64,000 nucleotides of DNA from Flavobacterium sp. IB48 (GTDB taxonomy: Bacteria; Bacteroidota; Bacteroidia; Flavobacteriales; Flavobacteriaceae). This document shows, piece after piece, positions 22,301-31,058 of the stretch; positions within the stretch are counted from its first letter, which is position 1, and every line of letters begins with the position of its first letter. The stretch covers positions 570,075 to 634,074 of the forward strand of contig NZ_JAEFCA010000001.1 of NCBI RefSeq assembly GCF_016405855.1. The letters are read 5' to 3'. Below the pieces are notes generated by a model. That model made no database searches and was not told the DNA's origin. It worked only from the letters and a program-made list of their open reading frames with translations. The position numbers were made by a program, and so were the translations under genes.

Positions 22301-22891
22301 ATGAATAGTATTTTAAAGATTATCAAAGCAACTTTTTTAGGTGGAATTCTGTTTCTAGTACCATTGGTTGTACTAATAATTGTTTTAGAAAAAGGATATG
22401 GTCTTGTACAAAAAACTACACTGCCACTCGTAAGCACTTTACCGAAAGTTAGTGTTTTAGGACTTGCGATCCAGGAACTTGTTGGAATATTAATCATAAT
22501 TCTAATTTGTTTTATTGCTGGATTGCTCGCAAAAACTGCGGCAGCTGAAAAATTAGTTCAGAAATTAGAAGATGGTATTTTAAGTTTTGTTCCTGGCTAT
22601 TCATTTATGAAAAGCATGAATGAAAATATATTAGGTTTTGAATCTAAAGAAGATTTAAAAGTAATTATGGTGCCAACAGATGCGGGTTGGCAATTTGCCT
22701 TTTTGATTGAACAGATAAGCGAGAATGTATTTACTGTTTTTATTCCAGACGCACCAAATCCTTGGAGCGGATCGGTAGTTTTTGTAGAAAAAAAAGACAT
22801 ACGAGAAATTGAAATAACCCAAAAACAAGCCTTAGCCTGTATTCGAAAGTTGGGTTATGGTTCTAAAGAATTGTTAAAAAACAAACTCTAA
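22301..22891 (+). CDS. DUF502 membrane protein
   Basis: A 196-residue protein with two N-terminal membrane helices (ATFLGGILFLVPLVVLIIVLE and ELVGILIIILICFIAGLLAKT) and a soluble C-terminal domain (SKEDLKVIMVPTDAGWQFAFL, VFIPDAPNPWSGSVVFVEKKDI) typical of DUF502 proteins. Biochemical function is not known. It lies between isoprenoid genes, which may indicate a shared transcript. Confidence 0.85.
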   Translation: MNSILKIIKATFLGGILFLVPLVVLIIVLEKGYGLVQKTTLPLVSTLPKVSVLGLAIQELVGILIIILICFIAGLLAKTAAAEKLVQKLEDGILSFVPGYSFMKSMNENILGFESKEDLKVIMVPTDAGWQFAFLIEQISENVFTVFIPDAPNPWSGSVVFVEKKDIREIEITQKQALACIRKLGYGSKELLKNKL

Positions 22892-22951
22892 ATTTTTGAA
22901 TTAAAAAATATCTTTTAACTTCCCTAACCTAATCCATTCAAAACAAACTTT

Positions 22952-23908
22952 ATGTTAAGCAGACAGCAAAAACTTTTAATGATGAAAATTGTTAGTCTGT
23001 TCTCTGTGGTTAGAGGTTATAACATTCCAATTATTGTTTTAGCACAGTATTTATCGGCAATTTTTATACTTGCGCCAGAAATTAGAGCGTTGGATATTCT
23101 ACTAGATTTTTACTTATTTCTAATTGTTTTTGCTTCGGCGATTACCATTGCTTCAGGATATATTATCAATAATTTTTACGACTCCCAAAAAGACTTAATC
23201 AATAGACCAAACAAATCGATGTTGGATCGTTTGGTTAGTCAGAAAACAAAGCTAAATGTGTACTTTAGTTTAAACTTTCTTGCTGTAATTATGGCATCGA
23301 TCGTTTCTTGGCGCGCATTTTTGTTCTTTTCTGTCTATATTTTCATGATTTGGTTTTATTCTCATAAAATCAAAAAGTATCCAATTATCGGAAACCTAAT
23401 GTCTGCATTGCTGGCTGTCACGCCATTTTTTGCCATTTTATTGTATTTCTACAACAAAATTTCGTTTGAAGAAATAGAAAATCATATGAGTCATTTTGTA
23501 GTGATTTCTGCGCATGCGGTTTTCTTGTTTTTACTTTTGCTAATTCGTGAAATGATTAAAGATCTAGAAAATCTAAAGGGCGATTTAGTAACCGATTATA
23601 GAACAATTCCTGTTTTGTACGGAGAAAAAATTTCTAAACAAATCATTACAGCTTTAACCATTTTAACGATCGTTCCTGTTTATGTTTTAGTAAACATACA
23701 CGATGTTGGTTATATGGATATCTACTTTTATGCCTCCTTTGGAGTTTTACTTTTCTTCTTGATTTATTTATGGAAATCTGACTCTAAAGAACAATATCTA
23801 AGACTTCATAATGTCCTTAAATTCCTAATTGTATCAGGCGTTTGCTGTATTGTTCTGATTAATCCAAGTGTCTTATGGCATGGTCGTGAATTGATTTCGA
23901 ATTATTAA
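22952..23908 (+). CDS. UbiA-family prenyltransferase (geranylgeranylglycerol-phosphate geranylgeranyltransferase-like)
   Basis: A 318-residue integral membrane protein with about nine hydrophobic segments. NNFYDSQKDLINRP is the first Asp-rich NDxxD-type motif and REMIKDLENLKGD the second, both binding prenyl diphosphate and Mg. Sequence style matches the archaeal-type GGGP geranylgeranyltransferase homologues annotated in Flavobacteria. Next to mvaD and mevalonate kinase, it would use their isoprenoid product. The acceptor is uncertain. An internal Met around residue 10 is an alternative start. Confidence 0.82.
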   Translation: MLSRQQKLLMMKIVSLFSVVRGYNIPIIVLAQYLSAIFILAPEIRALDILLDFYLFLIVFASAITIASGYIINNFYDSQKDLINRPNKSMLDRLVSQKTKLNVYFSLNFLAVIMASIVSWRAFLFFSVYIFMIWFYSHKIKKYPIIGNLMSALLAVTPFFAILLYFYNKISFEEIENHMSHFVVISAHAVFLFLLLLIREMIKDLENLKGDLVTDYRTIPVLYGEKISKQIITALTILTIVPVYVLVNIHDVGYMDIYFYASFGVLLFFLIYLWKSDSKEQYLRLHNVLKFLIVSGVCCIVLINPSVLWHGRELISNY

Positions 23909-23919
23909 GTTTTTTTCTT

Positions 23920-23980
23920 CCACAGAGATTCACAAAGTATTTCTGTGTAATTCTATGAAATTCTTTGTGAATCTCTGCGG
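23920..23980. repeat. Intergenic palindrome (CACAGAGATTCAC type)
   Basis: CCACAGAGATTCACAAAG at 23920-23937 pairs with CTTTGTGAATCTCTGCGG at 23963-23980 with one mismatch. The same core appears at 29176-29243. The hairpin starts 11 bp after the UbiA gene stop and may also work as a transcript end. Confidence 0.65.
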
Positions 23981-24085
23981 AATAATCTATTACAAAAAAG
24001 CCAATTGTATTGCTTCTTAACATCTTAAAATAAAACGCTATTAATCTAAGAACATTGAACTTAAGATTTATTAGCAGGAAAAAAC

Positions 24086-24093
24086 TATCTTTG
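24086..24093 (+). promoter_or_regulatory. -7 promoter element of the pseudouridine synthase gene
   Basis: TATCTTTG, 17 bp upstream of ATG 24111, in an otherwise gene-free gap. Confidence 0.5.
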
Positions 24094-24110
24094 CACAAAT
24101 TAATGATTCT

Positions 24111-25019
24111 ATGAACAACAAGGAAGGCAATAATAAAAGAGGCGGATCTAGACCAAATAGCTCAAGACCAAACTCTAGCAAGCCAAAACCTCCTATGGCT
24201 AAGCGCGCGCAAGGGCCTAAAAAAGTAAAACCTGAAGTTAAGGCAGCACAGGAAGCAGCAGCTGAAAAATTTAGAAAACAAAATCAGCCTGCAAAGAGAC
24301 AGAAGGCTTCAGATGAAATTCGTTTGAACAAATACATCTCTAATTCTGGTGTTTGTTCTCGTCGTGATGCTGACATTTACATTCAGTCTGGAAACGTAAA
24401 AGTAAACGGTAATGTAGTTACCGAAATGGGTTATTTGGTAAAACTGAATGATGTTGTAAATTTTGACGGTGTTACACTAACTCCTGAAAAGAAAGAATAT
24501 ATTTTATTGAATAAGCCTAAAAACTTCACGACTGCTCTTGATGAAGGTCAGGAATATCGTAACGTTCTAGAACTTGTTCGTGGCGCTACAAATGCAAAAA
24601 TTGCTCCTGTAGGAAGAATGGACAAGAATACAACTGGTTTATTATTGTTTACTAACGATACTGATATGATTCGTAAGTTTACATTACCAAATCAGAAATC
24701 TTCTAAAATCTATCAGGTTTCTTTAGACAAAAACTTGAAGTTTGAAGATTTAGAAAAAATTAGCAAAGGTTTAGTTCTTGACGGGCACCGCGTTTTTGTT
24801 GAAGAAGTAAGCTATATTGATAATGAACCAAAAAGCGAAGTCGGCCTTAAATTACGTACAGCTAACGTAAAGGTGGTACGTTCTATTTTTGAATCTTTCG
24901 AATACAATGTATTACGTATTGACCGTGTTTCGTTTGCTGGACTGACCAAAAAGAATCTTCCTCGCGGAAACTGGCGCTTTTTGACCGATCAAGAAGTTAT
25001 CAATTTGAAAAACGTGTAA
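24111..25019 (+). CDS. rRNA pseudouridine synthase, RluB/RsuA type
   Basis: A 302-residue protein. The first about 70 residues are a basic, Ser/Pro/Lys-rich extension. An S4 RNA-binding domain follows (IRLNKYISNSGVCSRRDADIYIQSGNVKVNG), then the RsuA/RluB catalytic domain with Asp in APVGRMDKNTTGLLLFTND. It isomerises uridines in rRNA, most likely 23S. The low-complexity N-terminus is common in Bacteroidota homologues. ATG 24111 follows a good -7 element. Confidence 0.9.
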   Translation: MNNKEGNNKRGGSRPNSSRPNSSKPKPPMAKRAQGPKKVKPEVKAAQEAAAEKFRKQNQPAKRQKASDEIRLNKYISNSGVCSRRDADIYIQSGNVKVNGNVVTEMGYLVKLNDVVNFDGVTLTPEKKEYILLNKPKNFTTALDEGQEYRNVLELVRGATNAKIAPVGRMDKNTTGLLLFTNDTDMIRKFTLPNQKSSKIYQVSLDKNLKFEDLEKISKGLVLDGHRVFVEEVSYIDNEPKSEVGLKLRTANVKVVRSIFESFEYNVLRIDRVSFAGLTKKNLPRGNWRFLTDQEVINLKNV

Positions 25020-25045
25020 TCGCTTTTCAAATTAAATTATAAATG

Positions 25046-25080
25046 AATCCTGTTTTCTTCTAGAAAATGGGATTTTTTAT
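25046..25080 (+). terminator. Terminator after the pseudouridine synthase gene
   Basis: AATCCTGTTTTCT pairs with AGAAAATGGGATT (two G-T wobbles) over a 3-base loop, followed by TTTTTTATTTTTT. It lies between convergent genes. Confidence 0.75.
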
Positions 25081-25083
25081 TTT

Positions 25084-25692
25084 TTAGAAACTAAAGAAAT
25101 TATGTCCGAAAAGGGTAAAAATAGATCTTCCGATAGATTGGTTTTTATCTTCTACAGTTTCGTAAGATGAAAAACCTAGGATGATTTTTATTCCGGGAGG
25201 AATGCTGTTTAAAATATCTCTTTTTTGGTCTTCTAAAAGGAGTTTTAAACTTTCTATTAATTGAAGATTGTATCTTAAGTAAGACATTACTAGTAATGCT
25301 GAAAAGTTAAGTATTTCTCTAGCGGTTTCGCTTTTTATGCCAACTTCATTTGAGACCATTTCTGAAATTCTGCCTTTTTTGTTTGAGAATAGTTCTTTCA
25401 GTAAAACATTTCCCTCTAAACGGTAACAGTCGTCGACTGATAAAATTCTGCCTGCATTAAAATCTACTTCTTGATAAAAAGTGGAATCTTCTTGGATTAG
25501 TGAAACGATTTCAGAATAAAAATCAGATTCTTCGGCTTTGTTGTAGAGTCCCATTAAAATTGTACCGATCGAGACGTCTATTCCCTTTATTAAAAGTGCA
25601 TCATTCTCAAAATAAAACTTGTTTAACTTGGAGACAACATTAGAAGAAATAAAGCGTCTAAGTTCAATTTGTAGGTTTGGGGTCATACTCAT
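25084..25692 (-). CDS. DUF937-like protein
   Basis: A 202-residue protein, mostly helical, with no signal peptide. The repeating helical stretch (GTILMGLYNKAEESDFYSEIVSLI, LLKELFSNKKGRISEMVSNEVGIKSETAREILNFSALLVMSYL) resembles DUF937 domains, which in this phylum often occur alone or fused to OmpA. The upstream 268 bp is AT-rich with no gene. Function unknown. The start could be Met1 or Met3. Confidence 0.6.
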   Translation of the reverse strand: MSMTPNLQIELRRFISSNVVSKLNKFYFENDALLIKGIDVSIGTILMGLYNKAEESDFYSEIVSLIQEDSTFYQEVDFNAGRILSVDDCYRLEGNVLLKELFSNKKGRISEMVSNEVGIKSETAREILNFSALLVMSYLRYNLQLIESLKLLLEDQKRDILNSIPPGIKIILGFSSYETVEDKNQSIGRSIFTLFGHNFFSF

Positions 25693-25960
25693 AACTTAAA
25701 AAATGATTATTTATACTTATTTAAAATAACCGATAAAGTGAGGCTTTTTATCGTTTATCGTGATAAAAATATAAAATATTTTAACATTTCCAAAAATTAA
25801 GTTAAAAATTTACCTTCTTAATAACCAGCCGTTAACATAAAAAACGCTTTAACACTAGTAAACTCAACCCTTTCGTACTCAAATAAAAAAGAAAAAAAGT
25901 TAAGAAAAGTTTTATGTTTATTTTTTGCAACAACGCTAAAAAGCTTAAAATGTTATAAAA

Positions 25961-26461
25961 TTAAAATAAAATGTTTCGATATTCCCACACAATATTTAAA
26001 AATATGCCCAAATAAACGACTGCAAACAGAAAATTAACAAAACTCGAAGCAATGAATCCTAATAGCGATCCAGTAGCTGCTTTTATAGCTCTTTTATGAT
26101 TTTTGGAATCGTATATTAATTCTCCAATTAAAGCGCCTAGAAAGGGTCCAATTATAATCCCGAACGGAATTGGAGCTATAATTCCGACAATCAAACCAAT
26201 GTTGGTTCCCCAGACGCCGTAAGAACTTCCTCCAAATTTTTTAGTCCCTTTTGCTGGAATTACATAATCTAATATAGTAATGCTTACCATTAGAACGAAA
26301 GTGATTCCTAAAACCCAATAGTTATTTGCAACAGCTTTGGTAAGATACAGCAAAAGCAATCCTACCCAAGAGCTCGATAATCCTGGAAGAACAGGAATAA
26401 AACTTCCAAAAATGCCAACAATCATACATATAAAACCCAAAATGAGCAGTAATAAATCCAT
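25961..26461 (-). CDS. DUF456 membrane protein
   Basis: A 166-residue integral membrane protein with four or five helices. FIPVLPGLSSSWVGLLLLYLTKA and GPFLGALIGELIYDSKNHKRAIKAATGSLLGFI are the glycine-rich DUF456 signatures. Function is not established. It is transcribed away from the TonB-like lipoprotein gene. Confidence 0.87.
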   Translation of the reverse strand: MDLLLLILGFICMIVGIFGSFIPVLPGLSSSWVGLLLLYLTKAVANNYWVLGITFVLMVSITILDYVIPAKGTKKFGGSSYGVWGTNIGLIVGIIAPIPFGIIIGPFLGALIGELIYDSKNHKRAIKAATGSLLGFIASSFVNFLFAVVYLGIFLNIVWEYRNILF

Positions 26462-26583
26462 ATTTTTTTGATAAATTTGTTCTTACAAAGTACCATTTTA
26501 TTCTTTGCTGTACAAATCCCCAAATGTATTCTCGCAAAGATTAAGATTCCAATAGTATTAAAGTTTCTCAGAAAAATAAATCG

Positions 26584-26591
26584 TATTTTTG
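26584..26591 (+). promoter_or_regulatory. -7 element for the small TonB-like lipoprotein gene
   Basis: TATTTTTG, 23 bp before the TTG start at 26615. It lies inside the longer frame opening at 26468 and therefore supports the TTG start. Confidence 0.45.
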
Positions 26592-26614
26592 TTCATTCAT
26601 TCAACATCAAAATC

Positions 26615-27100
26615 TTGAGGCAGTTTTTTCTTCTTTTTATATGCGTAGCTTTTCATTCTTGTCAATATTTTGAGAAGCAGGTTCCGTCTGAAAAAGAGTT
26701 ACTTCAGAAAGAATTAAAATCAATTAATTGGAAAGAAGTTGATGAATATCCCTCTGTTCCAGATTGTGATAAAATTGCTGATAAAAAGCTTCGCCAGCAA
26801 TGTTTTTTTGAGGTAATGTCTGGCCTTATTCAAGAAAAACTAAATGTTGATACTCTTTCGATTTTATATCCAGAATTGGATACGATCGAAGTAAAAGTAA
26901 CCGTTTTTCCAAACTCTACTATGAAGTTTGAACCTCAGTTTCCTAAAGATTCTGTAGCTTACGATACCATAAAAATTGACAGTATTCTGCATGCTCGTCT
27001 TGTGGATTTCCCGAAAGTAAATCCAGCCATAAAACGTGGTATTCCTGTAAAAACACAGTTTATTTTGCCTGTTATTCTAAAAGCAAAAGAAGAAAAATAA
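26615..27100 (+). CDS. Small lipoprotein with TonB-C-like end (TTG start)
   Basis: The frame is open from 26468, but a lipoprotein signal (RQFFLLFICVAFHSC) begins exactly at TTG 26615, giving 161 residues with lipobox Cys about 17. A -7 element lies just upstream. The C-terminus (DTIKIDSILHARLVDFPKVNPAIKRGIPVKTQFILPVILK) resembles the end of the TonB C-terminal fold (a GIPVKTQFILPV-type strand). Conserved cysteines occur in DCDKIADKKLRQQCFFEV. It may be a periplasmic adaptor; function unknown. Confidence 0.6.
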   Translation: MRQFFLLFICVAFHSCQYFEKQVPSEKELLQKELKSINWKEVDEYPSVPDCDKIADKKLRQQCFFEVMSGLIQEKLNVDTLSILYPELDTIEVKVTVFPNSTMKFEPQFPKDSVAYDTIKIDSILHARLVDFPKVNPAIKRGIPVKTQFILPVILKAKEEK

Positions 27101-27112
27101 CTTGATTTAAAG

Positions 27113-28216
27113 CTATTTCTTAAACTTTCGGCCTTTCCATTCATAAGAACCGACCAAACTATACAAAGCCACAGCCGAGCTAAAAAAAGGATATAACAAA
27201 CTGCTTAATAAAAGGCTTTTAATTCTCGTTTTCCTCAAAAATTGATTGGTTATTAAAAGCAAAACAAAATCAATAAAAAACTTAGAAAAAGCAAAAAGCA
27301 CAAAAATTGGATAGGACCAAACTCCGAAAAGAAACAAGAAAAATCCAATTACAAAACTTAAATTTCCGAAGAAAACAATCAATCCCAAGAATTTACCGAA
27401 AGTACTTTTATACGAACTGGTTTTGGCCGCCCAGCGTACTCTTTGATAAAACAATGATTTCCAATTTTCTGTTGGTTTTGTAATTACAATTGCTTCTTCA
27501 GCTTTTAAATAATGAACTTCATTTGGAAATTTTTCAATTGTTTTTTGGAGTAAAAAAACATCATCTCCACTGGCAATTTCATCATTCCCTTCAAAACCGT
27601 TTAAGCTTTCAAACAATGTTTTTGTGTAAGCAAAATTGGCTCCATTACACATAAATCCATTATTCAAACCAAAACTTCCAATTGTCGCACCTTGTAAACT
27701 TGTTAAATCCAATTGCTGAAAATGATCTAAAAAAGAATTTTCGCATTTGTATGTTACAGCACCTGCAAGCATTGAAACTTTATTCTCCTGAATGTAATTA
27801 TCAAATGTCAAAAGCCAATTTTCAGAAACAGTACAATCAGCATCTGTAGTAATAACCCAGTCGGTTTTTACATGTTGCATTGCCGTGGTAATGGCGTCTT
27901 TTTTAGGAGAATTTGAAACCCGAATATTATCGATTATCGAAACTTGGAATTTGGAATTTAAAACTTGGAATTTTTCTATAGAATTATCATCAACCAAAAT
28001 CACTTCAAATAAATCTGTCGGATAATTTAAGTTCGAAATGCTGTTTAAAAGATTTGGAAGATTTTCTTCTTCATTCCGAAACGGAACTACAATAGTAAAA
28101 CTTGTTTGCGGCTTTAAATCTGTTTTTGGGTATTTTTTGACTTTGAAAAATCCATAAACAAGCAAACTGATGCTAAAAACATAAATTGCTAATATGGAAA
28201 ATAATCCAGAAATCAT
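27113..28216 (-). CDS. Family 2 glycosyltransferase, membrane-anchored
   Basis: A 367-residue protein with an N-terminal membrane helix. GT2 domain: TIVVPFRNEEENLPNLLNSI, VILVDDNS, WVITTDADC (DxD-type metal site) and the QRVRWAAK (Q/RxxRW) motif of processive GT2 enzymes, followed by C-terminal membrane helices. It probably makes or extends a cell-envelope glycan or glycolipid. It overlaps the upstream membrane protein gene by 4 bp (ATGA-type), so the two form an operon. Substrate unknown. Confidence 0.88.
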   Translation of the reverse strand: MISGLFSILAIYVFSISLLVYGFFKVKKYPKTDLKPQTSFTIVVPFRNEEENLPNLLNSISNLNYPTDLFEVILVDDNSIEKFQVLNSKFQVSIIDNIRVSNSPKKDAITTAMQHVKTDWVITTDADCTVSENWLLTFDNYIQENKVSMLAGAVTYKCENSFLDHFQQLDLTSLQGATIGSFGLNNGFMCNGANFAYTKTLFESLNGFEGNDEIASGDDVFLLQKTIEKFPNEVHYLKAEEAIVITKPTENWKSLFYQRVRWAAKTSSYKSTFGKFLGLIVFFGNLSFVIGFFLFLFGVWSYPIFVLFAFSKFFIDFVLLLITNQFLRKTRIKSLLLSSLLYPFFSSAVALYSLVGSYEWKGRKFKK

Positions 28217-29157
28217 TCTTTTGTTTTGGTTCTAAAATTAAGTACAAAATAACTTCCTAAAACTACTGGAAGAACAACATTTAAGAACCACATTAATGTA
28301 CTGATGAAAATTACAATCCATTCGTTTACGCCCAAAATTCCGAAGAAATATATGGCAACACTTCCTTTTACTGCAAAATCCAAAAATTGAAATGTCGGTA
28401 GCGAAGAAGCCAAAAAGTAAACCGATGTAATCGCAGCCATCAAGGTTAAATAAGGCAAATCGACATCAAAACCTAAAAATAAAAAGTAATATTGATGCGA
28501 GAAAACCAAGTAACGGCAAATGCCTAAAAAGATATTTTTCTGATGAACGGATTTAGGAATTTCATTGATTTTATGAATTAGTTTTTCAATTGAATAGCCC
28601 TTTACTTTTATCTTTTTAATTGAAAATAAAATAATCAGAAGCAATACAAATCCGCCAAAGAAGATTAAAACAGTTCTGGTTGTAATTACATTAAATTGTG
28701 CATTAAAATAAAGCAATCCGAAAATTCCAAAAATGATCGTTAAAATCATCTGGATTCCGTTGCAAATCAGGTTTAAGAAAACCACTCTTTTGGCTTCCGA
28801 TTTTGGATAATACAACGCTTTTCCAGCATACTCTCCCACTCCATTTGGCGTAAAAATTCCTGCTGTCAAAGCAGCCAAAACCTGTTTTGTGGCTTCATAA
28901 ACCGATATTTTATGAATTACTTCTGCCAGATTCTGCCATTTCAAAATCTCGAAATAACGATTCAAAACACTCAAAAGCAAGATAAACGAAATCCCTAAAA
29001 CCGACTGGTTTTTCTTGAACAAAACAATAAACTTCTGCCAGTCCAATTTGTCATTGTTAGCCAACTGATTGTAAATAAAATAAAATGCGCCGCCAACAAT
29101 TAAAAGTTTGGCCAGAAGAACTAGGAATTGCTTAGCTTTGTGTGGAATTGAAATCAT
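28213..29157 (-). CDS. YbhN/LPG-synthase-type flippase-like membrane protein
   Basis: A 314-residue polytopic membrane protein with seven or eight hydrophobic segments. GIFTPNGVGEYAGKALYY, LASSLPTFQFLDFAVKGSVAIYFFGILGV and similar glycine motifs match the lysylphosphatidylglycerol synthase transmembrane (UPF0104/YbhN) family, which often pairs with a GT2 enzyme. A role in glycolipid translocation or modification is inferred from that pairing. Confidence 0.82.
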   Translation of the reverse strand: MISIPHKAKQFLVLLAKLLIVGGAFYFIYNQLANNDKLDWQKFIVLFKKNQSVLGISFILLLSVLNRYFEILKWQNLAEVIHKISVYEATKQVLAALTAGIFTPNGVGEYAGKALYYPKSEAKRVVFLNLICNGIQMILTIIFGIFGLLYFNAQFNVITTRTVLIFFGGFVLLLIILFSIKKIKVKGYSIEKLIHKINEIPKSVHQKNIFLGICRYLVFSHQYYFLFLGFDVDLPYLTLMAAITSVYFLASSLPTFQFLDFAVKGSVAIYFFGILGVNEWIVIFISTLMWFLNVVLPVVLGSYFVLNFRTKTKE

Positions 29158-29175
29158 GCCGCAAAAGTAAAGCTA

Positions 29176-29243
29176 TTTCACAAAGATTCACGAAGAAATC
29201 ACAAAGATACACGGAGAAAATAAAAACTTTGTGAATCTCTGTG
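29176..29243. repeat. Intergenic palindrome (TTCACAAAGATTCAC type)
   Basis: TTTCACAAAGATTCAC near 29176 is matched by the complement around 29227-29243 (ACTTTGTGAATCTCTGTG). Same family as 23920-23980. It lies between the YbhN-like gene and the WG-repeat gene, which are divergent. Confidence 0.55.
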
Positions 29244-29277
29244 TTAACTTGGCGAAATTTTTTGTAACCAACTAAGA

Positions 29278-31053
29278 ATGAAACAAGAACGCATCATATT
29301 TGTTTTTTTATTAATGCTAATGATTTCATGTAGCAAAATTGACAATAATGTGCCAAAACAGTATGTTAGAATCATGGGCAAAGGCTCTTGGGGATATAAT
29401 GATGAAAAAGGAAATGTAATTATTCCTTTAGGAAAATATAAATTCCTAAATCCAATAGATGAGAAAGGAATGATATTAGCCGAATTAAAGAACAAACATG
29501 GCTACATTGACATTCATGAAAATGTAATTGTTCCTTTTGATTATGATGATATTAGCCTATTTAGTCAAAATTTAGCATGTGTAAAAAAGGGCAATAAATA
29601 TGGTTTTGTTGATCGAAACGGAAAAATTGTAATTCCCATTCAATTTGAAGATGAAACATATTTTCAAAAAACAGGATTAGCTCTGGTAGAGAAAAATAAA
29701 CTGTATGGCTTTATAAATAAACAAGGAAAGGAAATAATTCCTATCATTTATCAAAACGCAAACGAAGGTACAGCAGACAGTTTAGTTTCTCTGAATAAAA
29801 AAGGAGAATGGGCATTTTTTGATTCGTTTGGAAAGCAAAAATCTGATTTTATTTATGATGAAATTGCTTTAACTAATATTAGTGTTGGCGGAGAAAGCGA
29901 AAGTACCTTTTGGAAGAATGGATTGATCTTAGTTCGAAAAAACAAACAAATTGCTTATTTGGATAAAAACTTAAAAGAAGTAGTTTCTTTTGGAAAATAC
30001 AACACCGGTGAAAGATTCAATAAAAATAGAATTGCCATTGTTTCTAAAAATCATAAATATGGGATCATTGATGAATTTGGAAAAGAACGCGTAAAACCAG
30101 AATATGATACTATAGAACACCCTGAAGAATCATATCATGAATCTGAAATTTTTGTTGCAAAAAAGGGCAATTATTTGGTTTTACTTGATAAGAATGGAAA
30201 GAAAATTTACGACAAGATAAAAGACTTTTCATTTGATCATGCATCCTTAGGAAACAAGATCCAAAAAATTTACCATATTCAGGACTTAAATGGAAAATAT
30301 GGTGCAATTAATACCACAGGAGAATTAGTAATTCCTATTATGTATGATGAATTTCGAGATTTTAGAAGCAATAACAATGCAATCGTAAAATATAAGGGTA
30401 AATTTGGACTTGTTGATTTGAACAACAAAATCACTTATCCTATTGACAACGAAGAAATCGAGCAAAATAGTCGGGATTTAGCTTATTATATCATAAAGAA
30501 AAATGGTAAAGTTGGAATCATTAATAAAGAATTAAAAACAATAATAAATTTTGATTATCAAGATTTACAGCCCTGTTTTTATGACCAGATTAATAAATTT
30601 ATCGCCAAGCAAAATGGTTTATATGGTGTTATAGATAGGTTGGGCGGAATTATTATTCCTTTTCAGTATACCCAAATGTCAAATTGGGTAGAATATGGTC
30701 CTGGCTCGAACTTTCATTTCGTAACAAAAGATAAAAAACAAGGTTTAATTACTAAAGAAGGAAAAACCGTTATCCCAGTAATCTATGATAGTCTTTTTTA
30801 TGATAGTGATAAAATAATTATTCTATCTAAAAATGGTCAATATGGTGTTGTTACGATTCAAAATAAACAGGTAATTCCATTTATGTATGAAAAAATATAT
30901 CTGGAGCCTAGTTTCTTTTCAAAGAAAAAAGAAACTGAATTTTATGTCTTGAAGAATGGTAAATATTCGATAATAAACGATAAAAATGAAGTAATTAAAT
31001 CGGATCTTTCCAAAAATGAAGTAGAAAATAAATTCTCTTATTATTACAATTAA
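29278..31053 (+). CDS. WG-repeat lipoprotein
   Basis: A 591-residue lipoprotein: MKQERIIFVFLLMLMISC with the lipobox Cys at 18. The body is a run of about a dozen WG-type repeats of the form KYGFVDRNGKIVIPIQFED, LYGFINKQGKEIIPIIY, KYGAINTTGELVIPIMYDEF and QYGVVTIQNKQVIPFMYE. WG repeats are common in Bacteroidota, and their exact function is unknown. Its first 23 bases, from the start codon on, are a near copy of the start of ruvC just downstream; see findings. Confidence 0.88.
   Translation: MKQERIIFVFLLMLMISCSKIDNNVPKQYVRIMGKGSWGYNDEKGNVIIPLGKYKFLNPIDEKGMILAELKNKHGYIDIHENVIVPFDYDDISLFSQNLACVKKGNKYGFVDRNGKIVIPIQFEDETYFQKTGLALVEKNKLYGFINKQGKEIIPIIYQNANEGTADSLVSLNKKGEWAFFDSFGKQKSDFIYDEIALTNISVGGESESTFWKNGLILVRKNKQIAYLDKNLKEVVSFGKYNTGERFNKNRIAIVSKNHKYGIIDEFGKERVKPEYDTIEHPEESYHESEIFVAKKGNYLVLLDKNGKKIYDKIKDFSFDHASLGNKIQKIYHIQDLNGKYGAINTTGELVIPIMYDEFRDFRSNNNAIVKYKGKFGLVDLNNKITYPIDNEEIEQNSRDLAYYIIKKNGKVGIINKELKTIINFDYQDLQPCFYDQINKFIAKQNGLYGVIDRLGGIIIPFQYTQMSNWVEYGPGSNFHFVTKDKKQGLITKEGKTVIPVIYDSLFYDSDKIIILSKNGQYGVVTIQNKQVIPFMYEKIYLEPSFFSKKKETEFYVLKNGKYSIINDKNEVIKSDLSKNEVENKFSYYYN
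29283..29300. repeat. 18-bp direct repeat shared with the ruvC start (copy 1)
   Basis: ACAAGAACGCATCATATT is identical to 31064-31081. The two copies bracket the WG-repeat gene and each begins five bases into its gene. With flanking bases the match is 21 of 23. Confidence 0.75.
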
Positions 31054-31058
31054 AAAAA

